Shown: positions 48,799 through 60,396 of the stretch, piece after piece
How the letters are laid out: each line of letters opens with the position of its first letter
Position numbering within the stretch: the first letter of the stretch is position 1
Assembly (NCBI GenBank): GCA_963989245.1
Contig: CAXDII010000446.1
Location: forward strand, 204,001 to 268,000
Reading direction: 5' to 3'
DNA from: Nansenia antarctica
Lineage: Eukaryota > Chordata > Actinopteri > Argentiniformes > Microstomatidae
Length of the DNA stretch: 64,000 nt
Notes under the pieces: model-generated
The model's input: the letters and a program-made list of their open reading frames with translations, nothing else
Database searches by the model: none
Told to the model about the DNA's origin: nothing
Translations under genes and position numbers: made by a program

Positions 48799-51700
48799 TA
48801 ACTCTAAATGACAATCAGAGCAACTTGAATTGCGTGTGTGCAGCCTTTTGCTCAAAAGTGATCAACGTTTCGTTTTCGGAGTCTCTTTTGACAATCTCTT
48901 CGAGAGCTGTTTTCAGTCATTAACAGAGCTGTTCTGAAAGTGTCCAAGCGGCCTGTTCTTAGAGTGGACTGTTTTTTGCATTCGTTCTCAAGTTATATCA
49001 AACTATCAAAGTGTTGTTTTCTGCCTTTCACGAGCACATTTTGACTTGTTGTTGAATAATCCTATAATGTAACTCTAAATGACAATCAGAGCAACTTGAA
49101 TTGCGTGTGTGCAGCCTTTTGCTCAAAAGTGATCAACGTTTCGTTTTCAGAGTCTCTTTTGACAATCTCTTCGAGAGCTGTTTTCAGTCATTAACAGAGC
49201 TGTTCTGAAAGTGTCCAAGCGGCCTGTTCTTAGAGTGGACTGTTTTTTGCATTCGTTCTCAAGTTATATCAAACTATCAAAGTGTTGTTTTCTGCCTTTC
49301 ACGAGCACATTTTGACTTGTTGTTGAATAATCCTATAATGTAACTCTAAATGACAATCAGAGCAACTTGAATTGCGTGTGTGCAGCCTTTTGCTCAAAAG
49401 TGATCAACGTTTCGTTTTCGGAGTCTCTTTTGACAATCTCTTCGAGAGCTGTTTTCAGTCATTAACAGAGCTGTTCTGAAAGTGTCCAAGCGGCCTGTTC
49501 TGAGAGTGGACTGTTTTTTGCATTCGTTCTCAAGTTATATCAAACTATCAAAGTGTTGTTTTCTGCCTTTCACGAGCACATTTTGACTTGTTGTTGAATA
49601 ATCCTATAATGTTACTCTAAATGACAATCAGAGCAACTTGAATTGCGTGTGTGCAGCCTTTTGCTCAAAAGTAATCAACGTTTCGTTTTCAGAGTCTCTT
49701 TTGACAATCTCTTCGAGAGCTGTTTTCAGTCATTAACAGAGCTGTTCTGAAAGTGTCCAAGCGGCCTGTTCTTAGAGTGGACTGTTTTTTGCATTCGTTC
49801 TCAAGTTATATCAAACTATCAAAGTGTTGTTTTCTGCCTTTCACGAGCACATTTTGACTTGTTGTTGAATAATCCTATAATGTTACTCTAAATGACAATC
49901 AGAGCAACTTGAATTGCGTGTGTGCAGCCTTTTGCTCAAAAGTAATCAACGTTTCGTTTTCAGAGTCTCTTTTGACAATCTCTTCGAGAGCTGTTTTCAG
50001 TCATTAACAGAGCTGTTCTGAAAGTGTCCAAGCGGCCTGTTCTGAGAGTGGACTGTTTTTGCATTCGTTCTCAAGTTCTATCAGTGTTGTTTTCTGCTTT
50101 TCTGGAGCACATTTTGACTTGTTGCTGAATGCTCCTATAATGTAACTCTAAATGACAATCAGAGCAACTTGAATTGCGTGTGTGCAGCCTTTTGCTCAAA
50201 AGTGATCAACGTTTCGTTTTCGGAGTCTCTTTTGACAATCTCTTCGAGAGCTGTTTTCAGTCATTAACAGAGCTGTTCTGAAAGTGTCCAAGCGGCCTGT
50301 TCTTAGAGTGGACTGTTTTTTGCATTCGTTCTCAAGTTATATCAAACTATCAAAGTGTTGTTTTCTGCCTTTCACGAGCACATTTTGACTTGTTGTTGAA
50401 TAATCCTATAATGTAACTCTAAATGACAATCAGAGCAACTTGAATTGCGTGTGTGCAGCCTTTTGCTCAAAAGTGATCAACGTTTCGTTTTCAGAGTCTC
50501 TTTTGACAATCTCTTCGAGAGCTGTTTTCAGTCATTAACAGAGCTGTTCTGAAAGTGTCCAAGCGGCCTGTTCTTAGAGTGGACTGTTTTTTGCATTCGT
50601 TCTCAAGTTATATCAAACTATCAAAGTGTTGTTTTCTGCCTTTCACGAGCACATTTTGACTTGTTGTTGAATAATCCTATAATGTAACTCTAAATGACAA
50701 TCAGAGCAACTTGAATTGCGTGTGTGCAGCCTTTTGCTCAAAAGTGATCAACGTTTCGTTTTCGGAGTCTCTTTTGACAATCTCTTCGAGAGCTGTTTTC
50801 AGTCATTAACAGAGCTGTTCTGAAAGTGTCCAAGCGGCCTGTTCTGAGAGTGGACTGTTTTTTGCATTCGTTCTCAAGTTATATCAAACTATCAAAGTGT
50901 TGTTTTCTGCCTTTCACGAGCACATTTTGACTTGTTGTTGAATAATCCTATAATGTTACTCTAAATGACAATCAGAGCAACTTGAATTGCGTGTGTGCAG
51001 CCTTTTGCTCAAAAGTAATCAACGTTTCGTTTTCAGAGTCTCTTTTGACAATCTCTTCGAGAGCTGTTTTCAGTCATTAACAGAGCTGTTCTGAAAGTGT
51101 CCAAGCGGCCTGTTCTTAGAGTGGACTGTTTTTTGCATTCGTTCTCAAGTTATATCAAACTATCAAAGTGTTGTTTTCTGCCTTTCACGAGCACATTTTG
51201 ACTTGTTGTTGAATAATCCTATAATGTTACTCTAAATGACAATCAGAGCAACTTGAATTGCGTGTGTGCAGCCTTTTGCTCAAAAGTAATCAACGTTTCG
51301 TTTTCAGAGTCTCTTTTGACAATCTCTTCGAGAGCTGTTTTCAGTCATTAACAGAGCTGTTCTGAAAGTGTCCAAGCGGCCTGTTCTGAGAGTGGACTGT
51401 TTTTGCATTCGTTCTCAAGTTCTATCAGTGTTGTTTTCTGCTTTTCTGGAGCACATTTTGACTTGTTGCTGAATGCTCCTATAATGTAACTCTAAATGAC
51501 AATCAGAGCAACTTGAATTGCGTGTGTGCAGCCTTTTGCTCAAAAGTGATCAACGTTTCGTTTTCGGAGTCTCTTTTGACAATCTCTTCGAGAGCTGTTT
51601 TCAGTCATTAACAGAGCTGTTCTGAAAGTGTCCAAGCGGCCTGTTCTTAGAGTGGACTGTTTTTTGCATTCGTTCTCAAGTTATATCAAACTATCAAAGT

Positions 51701-53112
51701 GTTGTTTTCTGCCTTTCACGAGCACATTTTGACTTGTTGTTGAATAATCCTATAATGTAACTCTAAATGACAATCAGAGCAACTTGAATTGCGTGTGTGC
51801 AGCCTTTTGCTCAAAAGTGATCAACGTTTCGTTTTCGGAGTCTCTTTTGACAATCTCTTCGAGAGCTGTTTTCAGTCATTAACAGAGCTGTTCTGAAAGT
51901 GTCCAAGCGGCCTGTTCTTAGAGTGGACTGTTTTTTGCATTCGTTCTCAAGTTATATCAAACTATCAAAGTGTTGTTTTCTGCCTTTCACGAGCACATTT
52001 TGACTTGTTGTTGAATAATCCTATAATGTAACTCTAAATGACAATCAGAGCAACTTGAATTGCGTGTGTGCAGCCTTTTGCTCAAAAGTGATCAACGTTT
52101 CGTTTTCGGAGTCTCTTTTGACAATCTCTTCGAGAGCTGTTTTCAGTCATTAACAGAGCTGTTCTGAAAGTGTCCAAGCGGCCTGTTCTGAGAGTGGACT
52201 GTTTTTTGCATTCGTTCTCAAGTTATATCAAACTATCAAAGTGTTGTTTTCTGCCTTTCACGAGCACATTTTGACTTGTTGTTGAATAATCCTATAATGT
52301 AACTCTAAATGACAATCAGAGCAACTTGAATTGCGTGTGTGCAGCCTTTTGCTCAAAAGTGATCAACGTTTCGTTTTCAGAGTCTCTTTTGACAATCTCT
52401 TCGAGAGCTGTTTTCAGTCATTAACAGAGCTGTTCTGAAAGTGTCCAAGCGGCCTGTTCTTAGAGTGGACTGTTTTTTGCATTCGTTCTCAAGTTATATC
52501 AAACTATCAAAGTGTTGTTTTCTGCCTTTCACGAGCACATTTAGACTTGTTGTTGAATAATCCTATAATGTAACTCTAAATGACAATCAGAGCAACTTGA
52601 ATTGCGTGTGTGCAGCCTTTTGCTCAAAAGTGATCAACGTTTCGTTTTCGGAGTCTCTTTTGACAATCTCTTCGAGAGCTGTTTTCAGTCATTAACAGAG
52701 CTGTTCTGAAAGTGTCCAAGCGGCCTGTTCTGAGAGTGGACTGTTTTTTGCATTCGTTCTCAAGTTATATCAAACTATCAAAGTGTTGTTTTCTGCCTTT
52801 CACGAGCACATTTTGACTTGTTGTTGAATAATCCTATAATGTAACTCTAAATGACAATCAGAGCAACTTGAATTGCGTGTGTGCAGCCTTTTGCTCAAAA
52901 GTGATCAACGTTTCGTTTTCGGAGTCTCTTTTGACAATTTCTTCGAGAGCTGTTTTCAGTCATTAACAGAGCTGTTCTGAAAGTGTCCAAGCGGCCTGTT
53001 CTGAGAGTGGACTGTTTTTTGCATTCGTTCTCAAGTTATATCAAACTATCAAAGTGTTGTTTTCTGCCTTTCACGAGCACATTTTGACTTGTTGTTGAAT
53101 AATCCTATAATG
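48799..53112. repeat. 16-unit block with two five-unit modules, copy 1 (4,314 bp)
   Basis: Units start at 48799 M4, 49070 M2, 49341 M1, 49612 M3, 49883 S, 50143 M4, 50414 M2, 50685 M1, 50956 M3, 51227 S, 51487 M4, 51758 M4, 52029 M1, 52300 M2(T244A), 52571 M1 and 52842 M1(C98T). It matches 54,739-59,052 unit for unit (offset 5,940). Confidence 0.92.
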
Positions 53113-54738
53113 TAACTCTAAATGACAATCAGAGCAACTTGAATTGCGTGTGTGCAGCCTTTTGCTCAAAAGTGATCAACGTTTCGTTTTCGGAGTCTCT
53201 TTTGACAATCTCTTCGAGAGCTGTTTTCTGTCATTAACAGAGCTGTTCTGAAAGTGTCCAAGCGGCCTGTTCTTAGAGTGGACTGTTTTTTGCATTCGTT
53301 CTCAAGTTATATCAAACTATCAAAGTGTTGTTTTCTGCCTTTCACGAGCACATTTTGACTTGTTGTTGAATAATCCTATAATGTAACTCTAAATGACAAT
53401 CAGAGCAACTTGAATTGCGTGTGTGCAGCCTTTTGCTCAAAAGTGATCAACGTTTCGTTTTCGGAGTCTCTTTTGACAATCTCTTCGAGAGCTGTTTTCA
53501 GTCATTAACAGAGCTGTTCTGAAAGTGTCCAAGCGGCCTGTTCTTAGAGTGGACTGTTTTTTGCATTCGTTCTCAAGTTATATCAAACTATCAAAGTGTT
53601 GTTTTCTGCCTTTCACGAGCACATTTTGACTTGTTGTTGAATAATCCTATAATGTAACTCTAAATGACAATCAGAGCAACTTGAATTGCGTGTGTGCAGC
53701 CTTTTGCTCAAAAGTGATCAACGTTTCGTTTTCGGAGTCTCTTTTGACAATCTCTTCGAGAGCTGTTTTCAGTCATTAACAGAGCTGTTCTGAAAGTGTC
53801 CAAGCGGCCTGTTCTGAGAGTGGACTGTTTTTTGCATTCGTTCTCAAGTTATATCAAACTATCAAAGTGTTGTTTTCTGCCTTTCACGAGCACATTTTGA
53901 CTTGTTGTTGAATAATCCTATAATGTAACTCTAAATGACAATCAGAGCAACTTGAATTGCGTGTGTGCAGCCTTTTGCTCAAAAGTGATCAACGTTTCGT
54001 TTTCGGAGTCTCTTTTGACAATCTCTTCGAGAGCTGTTTTCAGTCATTAACAGAGCTGTTCTGAAAGTGTCCAAGCGGCCTGTTCTTAGAGTGGACTGTT
54101 TTTTGCATTCGTTCTCAAGTTATATCAAACTATCAAAGTGTTGTTTTCTGCCTTTCACGAGCACATTTTGACTTGTTGTTGAATAATCCTATAATGTAAC
54201 TCTAAATGACAATCAGAGCAACTTGAATTGCGTGTGTGCAGCCTTTTGCTCAAAAGTGATCAACGTTTCGTTTTCGGAGTCTCTTTTGACAATCTCTTCG
54301 AGAGCTGTTTTCAGTCATTAACAGAGCTGTTCTGAAAGTGTCCAAGCGGCCTGTTCTTAGAGTGGACTGTTTTTTGCATTCGTTCTCAAGTTATATCAAA
54401 CTATCAAAGTGTTGTTTTCTGCCTTTCACGAGCACATTTTGACTTGTTGTTGAATAATCCTATAATGTAACTCTAAATGACAATCAGAGCAACTTGAATT
54501 GCGTGTGTGCAGCCTTTTGCTCAAAAGTGATCAACGTTTCGTTTTCAGAGTCTCTTTTGACAATCTCTTCGAGAGCTGTTTTCAGTCATTAACAGAGCTG
54601 TTCTGAAAGTGTCCAAGCGGCCTGTTCTTAGAGTGGACTGTTTTTTGCATTCGTTCTCAAGTTATATCAAACTATCAAAGTGTTGTTTTCTGCCTTTCAC
54701 GAGCACATTTTGACTTGTTGTTGAATAATCCTATAATG
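53113..54738. repeat. Six-unit insert between the paired 16-unit blocks
   Basis: Units start at 53113 M4 (private A to T at 53,229, unit base 117), 53384 M4, 53655 M1, 53926 M4, 54197 M4 and 54468 M2. No short unit occurs here. The block pair on either side would have a period of 4,314 bp without this 1,626 bp; with it the offset is 5,940 bp. Confidence 0.88.
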
Positions 54739-57700
54739 TAACTCTAAATGACAATCAGAGCAACTTGAATTGCGTGTGTGCAGCCTTTTGCTCAAAAGTG
54801 ATCAACGTTTCGTTTTCGGAGTCTCTTTTGACAATCTCTTCGAGAGCTGTTTTCAGTCATTAACAGAGCTGTTCTGAAAGTGTCCAAGCGGCCTGTTCTT
54901 AGAGTGGACTGTTTTTTGCATTCGTTCTCAAGTTATATCAAACTATCAAAGTGTTGTTTTCTGCCTTTCACGAGCACATTTTGACTTGTTGTTGAATAAT
55001 CCTATAATGTAACTCTAAATGACAATCAGAGCAACTTGAATTGCGTGTGTGCAGCCTTTTGCTCAAAAGTGATCAACGTTTCGTTTTCAGAGTCTCTTTT
55101 GACAATCTCTTCGAGAGCTGTTTTCAGTCATTAACAGAGCTGTTCTGAAAGTGTCCAAGCGGCCTGTTCTTAGAGTGGACTGTTTTTTGCATTCGTTCTC
55201 AAGTTATATCAAACTATCAAAGTGTTGTTTTCTGCCTTTCACGAGCACATTTTGACTTGTTGTTGAATAATCCTATAATGTAACTCTAAATGACAATCAG
55301 AGCAACTTGAATTGCGTGTGTGCAGCCTTTTGCTCAAAAGTGATCAACGTTTCGTTTTCGGAGTCTCTTTTGACAATCTCTTCGAGAGCTGTTTTCAGTC
55401 ATTAACAGAGCTGTTCTGAAAGTGTCCAAGCGGCCTGTTCTGAGAGTGGACTGTTTTTTGCATTCGTTCTCAAGTTATATCAAACTATCAAAGTGTTGTT
55501 TTCTGCCTTTCACGAGCACATTTTGACTTGTTGTTGAATAATCCTATAATGTTACTCTAAATGACAATCAGAGCAACTTGAATTGCGTGTGTGCAGCCTT
55601 TTGCTCAAAAGTAATCAACGTTTCGTTTTCAGAGTCTCTTTTGACAATCTCTTCGAGAGCTGTTTTCAGTCATTAACAGAGCTGTTCTGAAAGTGTCCAA
55701 GCGGCCTGTTCTTAGAGTGGACTGTTTTTTGCATTCGTTCTCAAGTTATATCAAACTATCAAAGTGTTGTTTTCTGCCTTTCACGAGCACATTTTGACTT
55801 GTTGTTGAATAATCCTATAATGTTACTCTAAATGACAATCAGAGCAACTTGAATTGCGTGTGTGCAGCCTTTTGCTCAAAAGTAATCAACGTTTCGTTTT
55901 CAGAGTCTCTTTTGACAATCTCTTCGAGAGCTGTTTTCAGTCATTAACAGAGCTGTTCTGAAAGTGTCCAAGCGGCCTGTTCTGAGAGTGGACTGTTTTT
56001 GCATTCGTTCTCAAGTTCTATCAGTGTTGTTTTCTGCTTTTCTGGAGCACATTTTGACTTGTTGCTGAATGCTCCTATAATGTAACTCTAAATGACAATC
56101 AGAGCAACTTGAATTGCGTGTGTGCAGCCTTTTGCTCAAAAGTGATCAACGTTTCGTTTTCGGAGTCTCTTTTGACAATCTCTTCGAGAGCTGTTTTCAG
56201 TCATTAACAGAGCTGTTCTGAAAGTGTCCAAGCGGCCTGTTCTTAGAGTGGACTGTTTTTTGCATTCGTTCTCAAGTTATATCAAACTATCAAAGTGTTG
56301 TTTTCTGCCTTTCACGAGCACATTTTGACTTGTTGTTGAATAATCCTATAATGTAACTCTAAATGACAATCAGAGCAACTTGAATTGCGTGTGTGCAGCC
56401 TTTTGCTCAAAAGTGATCAACGTTTCGTTTTCAGAGTCTCTTTTGACAATCTCTTCGAGAGCTGTTTTCAGTCATTAACAGAGCTGTTCTGAAAGTGTCC
56501 AAGCGGCCTGTTCTTAGAGTGGACTGTTTTTTGCATTCGTTCTCAAGTTATATCAAACTATCAAAGTGTTGTTTTCTGCCTTTCACGAGCACATTTTGAC
56601 TTGTTGTTGAATAATCCTATAATGTAACTCTAAATGACAATCAGAGCAACTTGAATTGCGTGTGTGCAGCCTTTTGCTCAAAAGTGATCAACGTTTCGTT
56701 TTCGGAGTCTCTTTTGACAATCTCTTCGAGAGCTGTTTTCAGTCATTAACAGAGCTGTTCTGAAAGTGTCCAAGCGGCCTGTTCTGAGAGTGGACTGTTT
56801 TTTGCATTCGTTCTCAAGTTATATCAAACTATCAAAGTGTTGTTTTCTGCCTTTCACGAGCACATTTTGACTTGTTGTTGAATAATCCTATAATGTTACT
56901 CTAAATGACAATCAGAGCAACTTGAATTGCGTGTGTGCAGCCTTTTGCTCAAAAGTAATCAACGTTTCGTTTTCAGAGTCTCTTTTGACAATCTCTTCGA
57001 GAGCTGTTTTCAGTCATTAACAGAGCTGTTCTGAAAGTGTCCAAGCGGCCTGTTCTTAGAGTGGACTGTTTTTTGCATTCGTTCTCAAGTTATATCAAAC
57101 TATCAAAGTGTTGTTTTCTGCCTTTCACGAGCACATTTTGACTTGTTGTTGAATAATCCTATAATGTTACTCTAAATGACAATCAGAGCAACTTGAATTG
57201 CGTGTGTGCAGCCTTTTGCTCAAAAGTAATCAACGTTTCGTTTTCAGAGTCTCTTTTGACAATCTCTTCGAGAGCTGTTTTCAGTCATTAACAGAGCTGT
57301 TCTGAAAGTGTCCAAGCGGCCTGTTCTGAGAGTGGACTGTTTTTGCATTCGTTCTCAAGTTCTATCAGTGTTGTTTTCTGCTTTTCTGGAGCACATTTTG
57401 ACTTGTTGCTGAATGCTCCTATAATGTAACTCTAAATGACAATCAGAGCAACTTGAATTGCGTGTGTGCAGCCTTTTGCTCAAAAGTGATCAACGTTTCG
57501 TTTTCGGAGTCTCTTTTGACAATCTCTTCGAGAGCTGTTTTCAGTCATTAACAGAGCTGTTCTGAAAGTGTCCAAGCGGCCTGTTCTTAGAGTGGACTGT
57601 TTTTTGCATTCGTTCTCAAGTTATATCAAACTATCAAAGTGTTGTTTTCTGCCTTTCACGAGCACATTTTGACTTGTTGTTGAATAATCCTATAATGTAA

Positions 57701-59052
57701 CTCTAAATGACAATCAGAGCAACTTGAATTGCGTGTGTGCAGCCTTTTGCTCAAAAGTGATCAACGTTTCGTTTTCGGAGTCTCTTTTGACAATCTCTTC
57801 GAGAGCTGTTTTCAGTCATTAACAGAGCTGTTCTGAAAGTGTCCAAGCGGCCTGTTCTTAGAGTGGACTGTTTTTTGCATTCGTTCTCAAGTTATATCAA
57901 ACTATCAAAGTGTTGTTTTCTGCCTTTCACGAGCACATTTTGACTTGTTGTTGAATAATCCTATAATGTAACTCTAAATGACAATCAGAGCAACTTGAAT
58001 TGCGTGTGTGCAGCCTTTTGCTCAAAAGTGATCAACGTTTCGTTTTCGGAGTCTCTTTTGACAATCTCTTCGAGAGCTGTTTTCAGTCATTAACAGAGCT
58101 GTTCTGAAAGTGTCCAAGCGGCCTGTTCTGAGAGTGGACTGTTTTTTGCATTCGTTCTCAAGTTATATCAAACTATCAAAGTGTTGTTTTCTGCCTTTCA
58201 CGAGCACATTTTGACTTGTTGTTGAATAATCCTATAATGTAACTCTAAATGACAATCAGAGCAACTTGAATTGCGTGTGTGCAGCCTTTTGCTCAAAAGT
58301 GATCAACGTTTCGTTTTCAGAGTCTCTTTTGACAATCTCTTCGAGAGCTGTTTTCAGTCATTAACAGAGCTGTTCTGAAAGTGTCCAAGCGGCCTGTTCT
58401 TAGAGTGGACTGTTTTTTGCATTCGTTCTCAAGTTATATCAAACTATCAAAGTGTTGTTTTCTGCCTTTCACGAGCACATTTAGACTTGTTGTTGAATAA
58501 TCCTATAATGTAACTCTAAATGACAATCAGAGCAACTTGAATTGCGTGTGTGCAGCCTTTTGCTCAAAAGTGATCAACGTTTCGTTTTCGGAGTCTCTTT
58601 TGACAATCTCTTCGAGAGCTGTTTTCAGTCATTAACAGAGCTGTTCTGAAAGTGTCCAAGCGGCCTGTTCTGAGAGTGGACTGTTTTTTGCATTCGTTCT
58701 CAAGTTATATCAAACTATCAAAGTGTTGTTTTCTGCCTTTCACGAGCACATTTTGACTTGTTGTTGAATAATCCTATAATGTAACTCTAAATGACAATCA
58801 GAGCAACTTGAATTGCGTGTGTGCAGCCTTTTGCTCAAAAGTGATCAACGTTTCGTTTTCGGAGTCTCTTTTGACAATTTCTTCGAGAGCTGTTTTCAGT
58901 CATTAACAGAGCTGTTCTGAAAGTGTCCAAGCGGCCTGTTCTGAGAGTGGACTGTTTTTTGCATTCGTTCTCAAGTTATATCAAACTATCAAAGTGTTGT
59001 TTTCTGCCTTTCACGAGCACATTTTGACTTGTTGTTGAATAATCCTATAATG
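54739..59052. repeat. 16-unit block, copy 2 (4,314 bp)
   Basis: Units start at 54739 M4, 55010 M2, 55281 M1, 55552 M3, 55823 S, 56083 M4, 56354 M2, 56625 M1, 56896 M3, 57167 S, 57427 M4, 57698 M4, 57969 M1, 58240 M2(T244A), 58511 M1 and 58782 M1(C98T). No difference from 48,799-53,112 was seen. Confidence 0.92.
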
Positions 59053-60396
59053 TAACTCTAAATGACAATCAGAGCAACTTGAATTGCGTGTGTGCAGCCT
59101 TTTGCTCAAAAGTGATCAACGTTTCGTTTTCGGAGTCTCTTTTGACAATCTCTTCGAGAGCTGTTTTCAGTCATTAACAGAGCTGTTCTGAAAGTGTCCA
59201 AGCGGCCTGTTCTTAGAGTGGACTGTTTTTTGCATTCGTTCTCAAGTTATATCAAACTATCAAAGTGTTGTTTTCTGCCTTTCACGAGCACATTTTGACT
59301 TGTTGTTGAATAATCCTATAATGTAACTCTAAATGACAATCAGAGCAACTTGAATTGCGTGTGTGCAGCCTTTTGCTCAAAAGTGATCAACGTTTCGTTT
59401 TCGGAGTCTCTTTTGACAATCTCTTCGAGAGCTGTTTTCAGTCATTAACAGAGCTGTTCTGAAAGTGTCCAAGCGGCCTGTTCTTAGAGTGGACTGTTTT
59501 TTGCATTCGTTCTCAAGTTATATCAAACTATCAAAGTGTTGTTTTCTGCCTTTCACGAGCACATTTTGACTTGTTGTTGAATAATCCTATAATGTAACTC
59601 TAAATGACAATCAGAGCAACTTGAATTGCGTGTGTGCAGCCTTTTGCTCAAAAGTGATCAACGTTTCGTTTTCGGAGTCTCTTTTGACAATCTCTTCGAG
59701 AGCTGTTTTCAGTCATTAACAGAGCTGTTCTGAAAGTGTCCAAGCGGCCTGTTCTTAGAGTGGACTGTTTTTTGCATTCGTTCTCAAGTTATATCAAACT
59801 ATCAAAGTGTTGTTTTCTGCCTTTCACGAGCACATTTTGACTTGTTGTTGAATAATCCTATAATGTAACTCTAAATGACAATCAGAGCAACTTGAATTGC
59901 GTGTGTGCAGCCTTTTGCTCAAAAGTGATCAACGTTTCGTTTTCGGAGTCTCTTTTGACAATCTCTTCGAGAGCTGTTTTCAGTCATTAACAGAGCTGTT
60001 CTGAAAGTGTCCAAGCGGCCTGTTCTGAGAGTGGACTGTTTTTTGCATTCGTTCTCAAGTTATATCAAACTATCAAAGTGTTGTTTTCTGCCTTTCACGA
60101 GCACATTTTGACTTGTTGTTGAATAATCCTATAATGTTACTCTAAATGACAATCAGAGCAACTTGAATTGCGTGTGTGCAGCCTTTTGCTCAAAAGTAAT
60201 CAACGTTTCGTTTTCAGAGTCTCTTTTGACAATCTCTTCGAGAGCTGTTTTCAGTCATTAACAGAGCTGTTCTGAAAGTGTCCAAGCGGCCTGTTCTGAG
60301 AGTGGACTGTTTTTGCATTCGTTCTCAAGTTCTATCAGTGTTGTTTTCTGCTTTTCTGGAGCACATTTTGACTTGTTGCTGAATGCTCCTATAATG
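59053..60396. repeat. M4-M4-M4-M1-S junction
   Basis: Units start at 59053, 59324 and 59595 (three M4 in a row), 59866 (M1) and 60137 (S). The M1-S order lacks the M3 that normally separates them in the five-unit module, as if M2 and M3 had been lost from one module copy. Confidence 0.87.
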